Assembly (NCBI GenBank): GCA_023846275.1
Contig: JAIUJO010000145.1
Coordinates: forward strand, 1,137,001-1,201,000
Direction: 5' to 3'
DNA: 64,000 nucleotides
From: Vanilla planifolia
Taxonomy: Eukaryota; Streptophyta; Magnoliopsida; Asparagales; Orchidaceae
Shown here: one piece after another, positions 37,368 through 50,264 of the stretch
Layout: the number at the start of each line of letters is the position of its first letter
Position numbering within the stretch: the stretch's first letter is position 1
The notes under the pieces: generated by a model
Database searches by the model: none
What the model was told of the DNA's origin: nothing
Seen by the model: only the letters and a program-made list of their open reading frames with translations
Position numbers and translations under genes: made by a program

Positions 37368-40300
37368 TTGATATTAATAACATATGTTTAAAAACATAAT
37401 GAACACAAACTGAATCAGATGAGATCAATTTTGGAACATATTCACATTTAAACATTTTCCTCAAATTGGTCTTAATTGTTTAACATTGTGAAGGATCTTT
37501 CATTGTTGCATGCTTTCATGGTCCATCTTAAATTCATTTTGCATTTGACATTTGATATCAACATTGTGGAGTTCTAGTTTGCATGTAGATTTAAATGGTG
37601 TAGGGCATATGCTACACTTCCTTCCCTTATCTTTTTTCTTCCATCATTATTCCTCTAATTTATAGAATTAGAGCTTAATTTAATTCTAACTAAGGGATTC
37701 CTATCATATGTATCTCCACTATTAATTGTTTTGTTATCAAAGCCAACTTTGCATTTTTAAATGACCAAGATTATCCACAACCACTGATTTTTCATTGTCG
37801 CACTTAGCAGCACTTCACTCAATTTTAGCATTTCTTTTTACCCTCATCACGGCCTTGAATCATTACATTTTGCATTACACATGATCTCAGCACATTATTA
37901 TGTGCTTTCCAACAATTATTCTTGATCAACAGCTCTTCAACAACCACACTCATGGCCTTATTATCTTGTCTATGAGGCATAATCTTATTATGCATCATAT
38001 TGACCAAGTAGCTCATAAGAGAGTAATAGTTGCTTGTGGCTAGTATCCTTTACCCACAAATTAATGGATAACTTTGCTAAGTACTTACATTTAACTACTT
38101 CAACATAAAATGAAATTAAAAATGGCTTATCAAATGTCAAATCCTCTTTCAAGATTAATTCTAGCATTGTTTGAATGCAAGTTTTCAAACAATTTATCAT
38201 TGAAATTTTACCATATTTTAATGTAATTATAAAGTTAGTGGTGGCTTGCTTTTTATTTTGTATTAGGTATATTTTGTTAAGATTAGAATTATATTTATAT
38301 TTGTCAAATTAGGTTACAAAATTCTTGTCCATTTTAGTGTTTTCTTATGAAAACTTATCAGTCTTCAAAAAAATAATCTCTTCCTTTCAATATCGTAAAC
38401 ATGAGCATCTATATTCATGTTTTAGGTACATTCATTTCAATTACACTCAAACCATAAAATGATTCATGTTATACATTTATATTATATTCCTTAATCCAAT
38501 ATCAGAATCAATTTGACAATTATGTGAAATTTCGCAATATGTTCAATATTAAAAGTTTTTTGGCCAGCTATAATCTTTATTAGTGAGAATATTATTATTT
38601 ATTAGAGATTATCATGTTTACTTTTGTCTACAATATTAATCATATTTACATTCTCTTACCCATGTTAATGAACTTCGATAAATCCATTCAACATAAAGTC
38701 ACTCAAATATATTGTATTTTTATCCACTTTGGAAATACCCTACTTAATATTTCTTGTGACTGATTTATATGAGAACATTTATATTACTCTTAGAAGAACT
38801 TAGTTGTGTTAGTAGGTCCTTGACAATTTGATCAAGTAATTTCAATGACTTAAAATATCAATCTTATTGTTAAACACTTCACTTTTATGCTTCATTACGA
38901 TAACCAATTAAGTGATGATTTGACTTTCTCTGATACAACTGCAAATTTAAAGATCTTTCAAAAATTCAACCACATAAAAGAACTCTAAATGAAACTATGA
39001 ATATCTTAATAATGTCCTACTAATTTTAATTTTTTTTATTGCAGTAATAAAACTTTTAAACATTGCCTTTATAAAACAAATCCACCTGAGTTTATTTATC
39101 TTAAGATCATTCTAACTAGGGCATGAAATGATAAATAAGCTGAGTTTGTGTTGCTTCCAAAAATTTTCTTGTCCCTAATTTAGAATTTAAAACAAAGTGT
39201 AAGAGCTTATTAGGTTATATGTAGAATCTTTTTGGATAAAATGATTAGTCACACTTTTAAAATAAATGTTAAACTCATTGAATACTCTAAGAGTGTCAAT
39301 ATATAGAGTATGTAATCTCTATGTTTGTTTAACAAATATAAGACAAGTTGTAATTGGAGACTTCTAATGATCATATAAGGATATTTTTTCATGATTGCAA
39401 TTGTATGATTTAGTTGTTTATAATGGTTTATGTATAAGGAAAATTTTTTATACATGGAAATTAATCTTTTGATAGCTGGATTCCTATTTTAAAAAATTTA
39501 ATGGCTTTTATGAATGAAAATGTGAAATTTCCATTATAATATTAGATTCGTTCATCATTTAGATTTTGGACCCAAGCATACACTTATAGTCAAAAGCATA
39601 TATTGGCCTTGTTTCGTTTTCTTTTACTTTTCGTTCACTTTTCTTTATCTTTGTGGCATTAAAGAATGACCTAAATCTAGTTATTAGACTCTGTTCCATC
39701 ATTATTGTTCTAATTTTTATTTGTAATGAAATATTTATCATATTTTAATGAATTGTACATTTCATTAACTAGTATGACATTAAATTATTTTTGATAATTT
39801 AAATCTTTTGTTTTCTCCTCTTTATTGTTTTTATTTTTCTCAATATATATGCCATATTTTATGACAAAATTTACTTTGTATTTTGATTATTTTTAGATAT
39901 TTTGTAGCTTCTACTTTTTTTTTTCACTCGTAGAAAACATTAGTCCCACTTGTTTTTTTGGTATATGATGTTTTCTTGTCACATTGTATTAATGTTGTGC
40001 TTTAAAAATGTTTCTAATATTATCTATTTTGTGATCTTATTTGCTTTTGTTTTCTATATTTTTTTCCCTTTTATAACATTGCCCATTTCTTATGAATGCA
40101 ATTGTATGTCAAATTATTTTTTTATAAGTTTTATAATTTTAACACTATATATCTTTAATAATGCTATATAATTTTTAGATTTTATAGTTTTTACTATTTA
40201 AAATTTTCATAATTTTAATAACACATTTCTTTTTCCTAGTTTTATGTAAAAAAAATTTACCATTTTTTATAATTTTTGTTAGCATACACATTTCGATATA

Positions 40301-42961
40301 ACAATAATTTTAATCTTTCTTGGCAATTTTGTTTATCTTTGGACAACCAGTGGCTTTCCTATCATTCAAAATAAATAATAAAAAAGCTTAAATTGATCAA
40401 ATGCTTATTTTAATGTTATTCTATTAATTTTATTTTAGTTATTTTTTCATTTCCTTTTCATTTTTCTTACCTTTCAAATGCAAAAAAAAATATTAATTAA
40501 TAAATTATATAGAAATATTTGTTATTTTATATCAATTTTAATAAAACCATAAATTTGAGAAAAATTATGACTGAAGAAAATGATTTTTTAATAATACGTT
40601 TGTGAAAATTATTCTAATGGAATCAAAGATGCACATATATTTATGAAAGTTAATTGAATAAGTTACGATAATATTTGTAGTATTTCCATATTGGTACAAA
40701 TTCTTGACAAAACACATCTAGTTATTATATATGTGCTAAAAGATTGGTGAAAGTAAATGTAGTTATAAAAATATTAGAAACATTATGAAAATAATACTAT
40801 TTGTAAATCAATCATATTATAAAAATTATGTTGCTAAGGTCTACAAATTGAAAATGTTAACCAAAAAAAAGTAAATGAAAAATACATAAGCAAAATAGAT
40901 TATTTTTAAAATTAAAAATATTGCATGAAAGAATTAATGAAAACTTTGCTAAATTATAAAAGAAGATTCTTCTATAAAAAATAAAAAAGAATACTAAATA
41001 TTAAATGAGAGAAATGTGTAGAAGACAATAATTTAAATATCATAATTAAAAAATATATATATTAAATACCATTTCAATAAATATTTTGTGAGGAAAAAAT
41101 GGTAAATCATCACAAAATAACTGCACATATATTTTTAAACAATGTGAATTATATATTAAAAAATAACTTACATAATTAAATATTGACAAATGTGTCAATG
41201 TAAAAAAAATAAGAGAGTTGCAAAAAATGAAAACAGTACAAGTTATTTGAGTAATTATCACTTATATGCTTTCAATTGAATACAAATTTCATAAAAATGC
41301 AAAGGTCACAAAATTGTTAATATAAAAATTTTGAAATAATCAAATGAATTATGTTATTTATTTAAATGAATAATTTAATATTTGATCATTATGTTCAATA
41401 TATCAGGTAGTGATAACAAAAATGCAATAAAATATAACCTGAAAACTTTTTAATATATAAATAATTAAAAAATTATAATTTTCAAAACTGTAGGAAAAAA
41501 GATTAATTGAAATTTCTAAAATGAAAGAAATACTACAATTGAATATTTTTGATAAATATAAAATATTGAAAATATACAAACTATGGTCAATAAAGTGTAC
41601 TAAAGAAAAAAAGAATAAAGGAAAAAATATGAGTAAACAATTTCAATGTTTTCAAAACAACATCGGCAATATCTAAAGAAAATTATAAGTTAAAATATAT
41701 TTTTTTATATTGAAGAATTAAAGTTTTAGGTTAATAATTTCTTTTTGTTAAAAATGTTACATATAAAATAATGCATAATATTTATATATGCTCCAAAAGA
41801 TAATTTTTCTATAGTGACAAAAAAACTTTTTCATCTAACAAATTATATTAAAATCAATCATGCAGCTTTTATTTATCATGATCTATCCTAGACTTAGAAA
41901 TTCCCAATGACATTCGATGACTTGTTATAGTTACTTTATGAACACCGTTGTTTTTATAAATTGCTATTTTAAAATAGTTATTGAATTCAAGTTATTAGAC
42001 CAATAACAATTTATAGAAATATTTGGTAACAGGTTTCAGGAACAATATTAATTATTTTTTAAATATGTTTTTAATATTAAAAAAATTTTTAAAGACTAAA
42101 TTATTTGCACAAGATATGAAGTTTTAAGTCTTTTCAAGTATTATTATTTATTATTTCTATTAATTGTGTCATTCATTCTTTGATCTCTAACTGCATTACC
42201 TTCTTTGATTAGCTAATTTTTTATTCTTTTATTTTTTTATTCAAGTAAAAGCATAACATACCTATTTTTTTAATAGTTTATCAAACATTTGATTACGGTA
42301 AGCATTAAATTTAAATGTGCTATTGTAATTTTTCTTTTTCTACTTTTTTCATTTTGTTGAAATGCTGTTATAGCACTTACACTAATTAGTTTGATTTTTT
42401 TACCTTCGTATGGGCTTGATGTAAGCTTCAATTTGAGTTAAATCATCAAAACTTGTTATATTACTTATTACTTCTAAATTTTCTAATTAAAATTTTTCTC
42501 TAAAAATTAAACATAATTAATCTGTTATAAAAAGATTGAAATTTAAAAAAATTATTAAAAAATTTATTGGAGCTTAATAGGCAACCTAAAATAGTTACTT
42601 TAAAATATACTTTTAAAAAAGTTTTTCAAAAGTCTATATTTTTTTTCCTAATCATTTATCATTTTTGCTAAAGCACATTTCAACTACTATCTAAACAATG
42701 TTCTTTTCTAATGAGAAGAAATTCTTCAAAGAGAATAATAGCTCAAAATGGTATTTCAATGAATTTTATTAATAGTGCATCTTTCAATAAGCCATCACCC
42801 TTTTTTATTTAATATAATCTCTATTGGAAGACTAGGATTGCCATTCACTTGATGGTAATAGATAAGAAATTATGAAAGCTACTAGTAATTCATTTAAAAA
42901 AGTTCAAAAGGTATACTGAAGCACCTAGAATTGATCAAAACTTGGTAAGGTTGAATGAAGA
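37368..42961. other. AT-rich sequence, no gene supported
   Basis: The part to about 39,700 has intermediate composition and may contain unidentified element relics (for example minus-strand open stretches at 37,825-38,200 that match nothing I know). From about 39,700 to 40,470 the plus strand is T-rich, from about 40,480 to 41,880 A-rich, then T-rich again. No terminal repeats or genes are recognised. Confidence 0.4.
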
Positions 42962-43228
42962 GTGCGTGAGGAAGGTGCCGAATATGTTTTTTCTAATAAA
43001 ACACTTCTTTTTCTTCTCGTCAATTTGGGGTTTAGCACTCTGAAGGTGATTCTAGTGGGCTTTCATTGTTTTGATGTTCCTTTTGTCAAAATAAAGGGAG
43101 CATCAGTTCCATTTAAGTACGGTCAACCTGTTGGTTCCTATTTGGCCACTTTTCTCTCTTTTTGCAAACCTAATGTGGGGCTTGACTCTTCGATGCCCAT
43201 GGTGGGTGACGTAATGTCTGCTTTATGA
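42962..43228 (+). pseudogene. Probable LINE reverse transcriptase scrap (other family)
   Basis: The frame reads NKTLLFLLVNLG, then GFHCFDVP, then ASVPFKYGQPVGSYLATF. Plant LINE RTs have, in this order and spacing, NxxKSxLxxxNV, LxCxxxxLPFxYLGLPxG and xxxxWKPVI. YGQPVG would be a changed YLGLPVG. This is the RT thumb-side region just after the catalytic core; the YxDD part is not visible upstream. It is on the plus strand and of a different LINE type from LINE-A and LINE-B, which read YLGV here. The evidence is one block, so the call is tentative. Confidence 0.45.
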
Positions 43229-46200
43229 CCTATGAAAAGATTCCAATAGTTACAACATCAAATAAATGGTAAATTCTACCTGATTAGGCACTTGAATTGT
43301 ATCAATAAAAATCACTTCAACGATCCAACCGATTGGGAGAGAATCAATAGATTCCTCTTCAAGAACTCTTCATCCCACCTAACCCACAGGATATAGGTAA
43401 CATAGAAAGGTACATTTGTTCTTCAATAAATTAAAAGTAATATCATAGCACATAATTATAAGTTTTTTAGAATTTTTTCCAATAAATTTATTAAAAGAAA
43501 AAGAGAAAGGTTACTCTAATGAAGGATTACCTTAACAATCTACTCAGTCCATTAGAACTAAACATTACTATGAAACAAATGTAAAAGCAATAGAATATAT
43601 AACACCATAGAATGATGCAAAAACTATAGCATAATTAAAAATATTAAAAAAAAAAGAAAAGTTATAAAAATTGAAAAATATTATAAATAAAAGTACTAAA
43701 AAAATAAAGTTTCTATAACAAACTAATTTTAATGCATTATGCCATTATAAATTATAAATTATATATAGCATAAAAAATAAATATTTTCAATACGAAAATA
43801 ACTAATATATTTAAAATGTGTTACATAATATATTAATAAAATGATTCATTATGTACTCTTACAAATGTATGATATATCAACAAAAAGTTTCTAGTAATAG
43901 AAAGGAATGATTTTAAGAAATTCAAACAAGGAAGCACAAAAAACTAAAATGGTTAAAGCACTCAAAATGCGAAATTCTATTCCTTTTCTGCATTGTTCGT
44001 AGCAATGTGAAAGCAATTCATTGAAAATTAGAGTATCATAAAAGGTAAAAAGAAGAAAACAATTAACAAAGGAAATCACAAATATTTATAACTATTTTAG
44101 TAACAAGAATTTTTTTTATCCAAAATATAAAATGCACAAAAAACTTATTATAATTGAAGATGCTTTATTAAATCAAATATCACCAATGAGTAATACCGAT
44201 AAAGCAACTACAATATTTAAAAAACTTATTCTAGTCTAATAAAATCTAAAAAATGCAAGATAAGCACAAAAAAAAATGAAAAAAGGAGAGAACATTTATT
44301 TAAGTATAAAAAACATTAAATGCATTCTTCAATCACAAAAGAATTATATATATAAAAATATTTTTTTTAAAACAATAATTAAAACTTTAAAAATAATGTG
44401 CATAAGTCACTTACAAAAATACATAAAAAAACTTAAAAATGAATGTAAAAAAAAATTAATTCATTATCCAAAATGTCCAAAACAATTAAAGCAGAATAGA
44501 AATTTATAAGATTGACATGTTCACCAAAAGTAAAATTTTAATGACATTTTCAGCTAACAATGGGTTTCACATCTGAAAAAGAAGAAGTTTTGTTTTTATT
44601 TCAATTAAATAGAAGAGTATGTTTTATTATTACTATTCACTCTTATAATGTAGTTTGCAAGGTAGTTTTACAATTTTTGAAATGGTAATATAGTTTACTA
44701 TTTATATAATTTATCTTTAACAAATTCAATATTCAAAAGCCTTTGTGATTTTTAAATTTTAAAAAAATTTTAGTTTTTTTATTTCATTTTTATGTGCCTC
44801 TTTCTTTGAAAGTACATTATTTTTTTTTGTTTGATAATTCATTCATATTTCTAATTAATTTTAAATTCTATTTATAAGAATCACTTTTATTTCATTCCTA
44901 TTGGATTAGTCTTTTATAACATGTAAAATTACATAGAAGGTAACTTTTCACAATTTTTTTACATAGATTAAATATTTACTATTTTTAATTACTCAAAGAA
45001 TTTCTTATATTTTTAGTTATGTAAAAAATTTATTCAAATCAGTTTTTTAATTTTAATAACTAAAATAATTTCATTTTTATTTTGTAAGAAAAATTTTAAA
45101 AAAATTAAGTTTAATTATTATGATACGAAATATGAAAAAATTATATTAAAAAAATTGAAATATGAAAATATTTTAAACTACCCAAAAATCTTTTTATAAT
45201 ATTGGAATAAAATCAAATAATAACCAAAAGGAGTATTAAGGAGATATAAAATCTTCAAAAATGTTAATATAGAAGATGAAGTAATAAAAAGAAGTACAAT
45301 ATGATAAACAAAACTTAAACTTCAAATTATATATCAAATATTTTCAAAAATAGTTATTTAAGCCTTAATAATATAATTTTTAAAATAAACAAATGATAAT
45401 AAAACCAAAAAAAAAGTAAAAGAGAATGCTTGTCTTAAGAAGATATTTTGTCACAAAATTTTTCTAAATAATAATGGTATAAATTTGTATTTAAAAAAGT
45501 TAAAATATTATATGTTTTTAGCATCTTAAAAAAATTAATGTTATAATAAGATAATTAGAAACATTTGTTTACTAAAATTGTGTGAATAAGACAAAGTAAC
45601 AAAAATACTCTTAAATAATCAGTATGCATTAGTTTGAAATTATATCCTTAAAAATTTTAGTGCTAAATAAAAAAAAATACAAAATTTATATGTTGATAAC
45701 TTTGTGAATAACTATGAATAAAATTGCTTTTCATCAAAAAAATATTCAAACTTGATTGTTAATGAATATAAAAACTTGTAACAAAAAAAATAATTCATCC
45801 TGGAATATTAGAGATGATATTTTTGTGAAGGGACAAAAAAGGTCTATGTGATGTGAGCATAACAAATATTTAGATAAATATTATCTTAATTAAACAACTA
45901 ATTAAAAATCCTAAAAATTATAAAATGACAAAAAGTTTCTAAAAAGATAATGGAAATAATTTTAGAAAATAAATCACATAAAATATAAACTCATAAATTA
46001 CTGCAAAAATATAGAATCATCTATTTGATAAAATTAGATAAATTTTTAAACATTTATTTAAAAAATTTTATGAAAATTTTAATGTATCAGCATTGTATTA
46101 CAAGAAAGAAATCTTTTGGAGTTGTATTACATCCCAACCAAAAAAGTCACAACAAATAGAAATATAGATAGTTTACCATTTGAAAAAAGATAATAGAATA

Positions 46201-46849
46201 TAAAGAGATATTTAAAAACATTAAATTTCTTGGCCAAGTAAAATTAAATTATTAAAGACAACAATCTTTTATAACAACTAAAATATATACAATTTTTAGA
46301 ATAATAGCAATATATAACATTCAATAATTATTTTCTTGTAAACATGCTGAATAAAAATATTTTTCAACAATAAAACTTTTCTTTTGCTCTTACAAGTATC
46401 ATAAATGAGTTATTACAAATTGCAAATGTTATACCATTTAAAAATCTCGTATTACTTTTAAAATTAAATTTTTAAAATATTAATCATGATAAATGTAATA
46501 AAGAATTGATAAAAAAATAAAATATCAATGATTAGTATTAAAAAAATATTAAAAAATATCTAAACTAAATGAATGAAGTTAATAAAATAATCAAAAAATG
46601 GCCATGTTGCAAATAAAAATGTCAAAAATATAAAAATATAAAAAGCGATGAACAAAACTTAAAAATTGAAATATTAAAATTATTTTAACATCTTATTGAA
46701 CAATAATATTCTCATTTAGACAAATATAATAAACACTCAGTAAGTAATGAAGTCAAATAAGATGTGAAATTTATTATAAATTATATGACGAAAATGTATA
46801 AGATCGGATAAGTGAATTATGTATTTAACATATTTTTATTTCTTAAACT
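43229..46849. other. Very AT-rich desert, no gene seen
   Basis: Low-complexity A-rich and T-rich sequence, with a T-rich island at about 44,560-45,060 between A-rich blocks. Nothing else supported. Confidence 0.5.
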
Positions 46850-47346
46850 TTTTGAGAAAAATTTTACACTTCAAAAAAAAATATTTTTTAAAAATAAAAT
46901 TTTCAAATTAAGATTACTCAACATTAAATGAAAAACACTACGATTTTTAAATGGTTTAGCAAAACTTGTTCCAACATCCACCCCTAAAGACTAATCAGAC
47001 TTCTACTATTCATCCATTGTCATCGAAGCCAATAAACAAAATTCACACCAATACTCCAATGAGACAAAAAATCCATAAATAACTTGATTATAAGAAATAA
47101 TTTGGAAACTTCACAAATTTTGCATAAAATAATTTGTATATTTCTCGAATAACTAAAATATGTTTTTTCGAATGCTAGCTATCACATGTGATATGAACAA
47201 AAATGATGGTACAACTACTATTTGATTCTAGGTAGCAAATTTCGTTTGATTAGAACAATTGATAAAGGGTATATATTTAACCGTAATGGGATATGATCTA
47301 GAACATTAAATTCGAAAGTAGATATAAGGTGATGTTAAATGGGTTA
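46850..47346 (-). repeat. Old Sirevirus-type LTR relic, left piece
   Basis: About 46,930-47,190 aligns by eye with the young copia LTR at ~48,430-48,690. Shared text includes GGT(T)T(A/C)G(G)C(C)AAA, ACATCCACCCC, GCTTC(T)ACTA-like, CGAAGCCA, TGAGACA(AAA)A, TTTCTC and CGAATG. Erosion to AT is strong. The piece stops at the poly(T) end of LINE-B, and a matching LTR end occurs on the other side of LINE-B at 63,868-63,905, so LINE-B seems to have inserted into this LTR. Confidence 0.6.
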
Positions 47347-47392
47347 TTTTTTTTTTTTGATAAAATAAAGGCCTAAGCCAATACAGAAGACG
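47347..47392 (-). other. LINE-B 3' end with poly(A)
   Basis: After the RNase H stop codon the minus strand has about 35 bases containing TTGGCTTAGGCCTTTATTTT and then ATC plus 12 A. The short 3' UTR and terminal A run mark the true 3' end of the element, made when reverse transcription starts on the target. Confidence 0.85.
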
Positions 47393-48264
47393 TCAAGGAG
47401 GCAAAAACAAAAAATTAGCTAACAGTAGCTGAAGAAGTGGATCAGGGAGGGGCATACCCCAAGCCCAATCAAAATCAGCAGCACACGCCTTGTGCGCCAC
47501 CCAATCAGCCGTAAAGTTGCCCTCACGAAACATGTGCATGATGCGAAACGCGGTAAGGTGAGCGACATGAGAAGCCACAGCAACAAAATAACCCCTCGAG
47601 GGTGGATGACTTAGCATCTCGCTAATCTCCTGCATGGTAATAGTAGAATCCGTCTGTATCTCAATCGCATGGTACTCCATGAAAGAGTGTTGCAGCAATC
47701 TCAAAGCCTCAAGGATCGCAAGAGTCTCCACGCCATCAGTAGAATGTGAAAAGATTTGCTTCCCAAAAATGCGAAGAGGCCGGCCAAGAGTGTCTCTAAC
47801 AACGATGCCAATACCCGCACAATCCAAACCAATCGCAGCATCTCAGTTCACCATAAGCCATCCTGCGGGAGGGGGAACCCAATTATGGGCAACACACAAC
47901 TCAATAGAGTTGAGAAGGTTCCCGGTGGGCAAAAATGACATCACAGAATCACGCTGTGTGCTGCACAAAATGCTGATGTTGATGCTTCGTAATAACGAGG
48001 CGTTGCTCAAATAAGGTTGTCCATGTTTTCTGGCATTCCTGTTCACCCATAGGCCCTGAAGAGCAGTGGCAATATGCTGCAAGTGAACATAATTAGCACC
48101 ATGCCAAGAGCCACACGCAGCGCTAAAACGAGCCAGCGTGGAGACGTCCTCATCACCGCGGCGCACGCGCACAAAAGCCTTAGACACGTCAGACAAGGCG
48201 CGCACGGACCACACCGCTTGCGCAAGCAATCCCAGAGTGCATGGCAACGCATCTCAGTAATATG
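47393..48264 (-). pseudogene. LINE-B ORF2, 3' part: end of zinc domain and RNase H
   Basis: This continues the zinc-binding (zf-RVT) domain cut by the copia element: MRCHALWDC supplies the H and last C after the WGCH on the far side. A frameshift follows near 48,230. The RNase H domain keeps all readable acidic positions: DAA after VN (preceded by a TGA where TGG is likely), E in LEALRLL, D in IQTDST and the ADWVAHKA block. It ends LFLPP at 47,393. RNase H in plant L1 elements removes the RNA strand during element copying. A target duplication base group, ATATG, sits at the cut edge. Confidence 0.88.
48260..48264. other. Target site duplication of copia element, left copy
   Basis: ATATG directly before the TG of the left LTR, repeated exactly at 56,821-56,825 after the CA of the right LTR. 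Copia integrases make 5-bp duplications, so this proves one clean insertion event. Confidence 0.95.
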
Positions 48265-48840
48265 TGATGTAAATCGTGTGAGAACAACGCACAAGAGGGG
48301 AGGGGTGAATTGTGCTTTTCACTAAAATTTAGATTTTAAAAATTCTTTCAATTAAAAACGTTTGTAAATAAATTGTGAAATAAAAACGAAAAATGCAATA
48401 ATAAGACAAGCAAAAAAAAAAGACAAAGATTTTAGGTGGTTCGGCCAAACCCGTGCCTACATCCACCCCCGATCAACCCGATCGGGCTTCCACTAACCAC
48501 TCCCTTTTGCCGAAGCCAGCAGGGGTAAACCAAGTACAATCGGTGCTCCAACGAGACACCAAAAATCCGAACAAATCCGGCTACAATAATGCATACAATT
48601 TTTACAATAGCAATGCATACAAAAATCCTACACCTTTAATTTCTCAAAACAAAGTGGCACAACTAAATGTTACCGAATGATGCAACAAAATGTGGAAGAA
48701 AGCTGTTGAAATTTGTGAAGAAGGTTGAGCCCGTAGCTCCCACAAGTATGCCAATTGTTGGTCTCGGTTTTGGCCTTTTTCCTTAGTTTTTGAAGATTTT
48801 TTGCAAGTGGATTCATCAATCCTATAAATTGTAAAATGTC

Positions 48841-48852
48841 CTATATATATAG
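48841..48852 (-). promoter_or_regulatory. TATA box of left LTR
   Basis: CTATATATATAG, a palindromic TATA element, lies ~576 bp from the LTR end on the U5 side. The matching copy in the right LTR is at 55,584-55,595. Transcription would run to the minus strand. The GC-rich repeats lie upstream of it in U3. Confidence 0.6.
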
Positions 48853-49297
48853 TCCACCAAAAAGCAATTCCAAACGGCTAGAAAAACGGTAAAAAAGAAA
48901 CCGGAAAATAGCCGTTGCCGGAAGCCCGAAAAGGAAGAAGAAGAGCAGCAGCCGTCCGATCCCACTTCAAGAATGGACGGCTGGATAGACTTCTCGGCTT
49001 GATCATCTCTAGACCGTCTGAACCGGGCGGACTTGATCTGAACCATTGGATCCCACGGGCTGAACGAACGGCGCTGATTAAACAGCCGTTCGAAATTACT
49101 CTCGCCCGTTGGATCTGGGCGGGCTTGATCTGCGCCTTTGGATCCTGCCGAAGTTATAAGGTGGGATTTTTAGTCCCACACTGCAGAATGAAATTTGGCA
49201 CACCGCTTTATAATAAATTTACGTCGTTTAACCTGCGAGCCACTTTGGGGCTGGCTCCCCCCCTCCTTGACCGGGATTTCATCACCCGGTTCAGGTT

Positions 49298-49447
49298 GAC
49301 TTAGCCATGCACTGTTCTTTGACCGTAGAATGCGCTGAAGTTAGACTTAGCCGAGCTCCTCTCGACAGGCTTGGCTTAGCCAGGCACTGTTCCGTTGACC
49401 GTTGACCAGCGCTAGCCGAGCTGCTCTCGGCGGTCTTTGGGCGGGCT
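49298..49447 (-). repeat. 75-bp imperfect tandem repeat in LTR U3
   Basis: The unit with (G)CTTAGCCA(T/G)GCACTGTTC... and AGCCGAGCT(C/G)CTCTCG begins at 49,298 and again at 49,373. The right LTR has the same pair from about 56,040. It lies upstream of the TATA box, where retroelement enhancers often sit; the role is inferred. Confidence 0.7.
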
Positions 49448-50077
49448 TTGCTCGCCCCTTTCGGGTCAACCAAATTTTTTATTTTTCTTTTTTTATTTCT
49501 AAAAAGGCCTGGACGGGCTGTTTTGACGCCGGGTATACCCGCCCATGCTACAGTGCTTTTTCCCGAGACTTTTGCTGTTTTAGGGTATTTTTGACGAATT
49601 TTTTAGCCACAAATTTGAATATAAGTGTATAAAAATAATTTTATATTCTTATAGTATTATAAGTTAATTAAGTGGCTATGAAAAGAAATTCGTAAAAAAC
49701 GATTCCATAATAATATTAAAAAAATCAAATACCCATGTCTATACATTTTGTCAAATATGCTTGGCCCAAAAATGAAAATTCATTATTAAATAATTTTATA
49801 ATATTTTTAAATGTTAATACTACTAGTGTGCCTCATAATCTCAAGGTTTTGACATATCAAATTCAAGAGAAATAAAAAGAAATTTAATTATAAAAAATCT
49901 TGCGCATGTCTCAAAAATTCCTTGAAGTATGCCATGACCTCAAGGCCCTTAGAGACCATTATTTTAGACATCTAAAATACATGACTTGATTTAATTAATT
50001 ATTAACAATTTTACTTAAAAAAAAACTTCAGTAATAAATAGCTTGGTTTTGTAATTATCACATCAAAGGGTACAACA

Positions 50078-50092
50078 ATCTCCCCCTTGATG
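50078..50092 (-). promoter_or_regulatory. Main polypurine tract of copia element
   Basis: The minus strand reads CATCAAGGGGGAGAT immediately before the 3' LTR (TGTTGTACCC). This is the primer for plus-strand DNA synthesis in LTR elements. Confidence 0.92.
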
Positions 50093-50116
50093 ATTACAAA
50101 ACCAAAGCTCAAAAAC

Positions 50117-50166
50117 AAATAAAAAGACGAAGCATTAAAGTAAATAAAAAGACGAAGCATTAAAGT
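50117..50166. repeat. 25-bp exact tandem duplication
   Basis: A 25-bp unit starting AAATAAAAAGACGAAG at 50,117 is repeated exactly at 50,142, between the pol gene and the main purine tract. Confidence 0.95.
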
Positions 50167-50199
50167 AACAATAAATAACAATCATGGATTATAATATAG

Positions 50200-50260
50200 C
50201 TCCCCCTGAATCCTAGCCTATACTCCCCCTGAATCCTAGCACATCACTCTCCCCCTTTTT
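50200..50260 (-). promoter_or_regulatory. Three extra polypurine-like tracts
   Basis: Minus-strand GGGGGAG cores lie at 50,249-50,260 (AAAAAGGGGGAG), 50,223-50,233 and 50,200-50,210 (both TTCAGGGGGAG). The last two sit in repeated text with AGGATTCAGGGGGAG. Repeated purine tracts between pol and the 3' LTR are a known Sirevirus mark. Confidence 0.8.
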
Positions 50261-50264
50261 GTAA

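Larger units (their letters stand above)
48265..50077 (-). repeat. Left (3') LTR of copia element
   Basis: Begins TGATGTAAATCGTG and ends GGGTACAACA on the plus strand. The part at ~48,890-49,560 is rich in GC and CpG, with several imperfect internal repeats: GGGCGGACTTGATCTG / GGGCGGGCTTGATCTG near 49,030 and 49,120, and a 75-bp repeat from 49,298. Confidence 0.97.

Noticed and set aside
37825-38200. Possible minus-strand protein fragments
   Set aside because: No recognisable domain. The two frames overlap in different phases and the composition is that of the neighbourhood.
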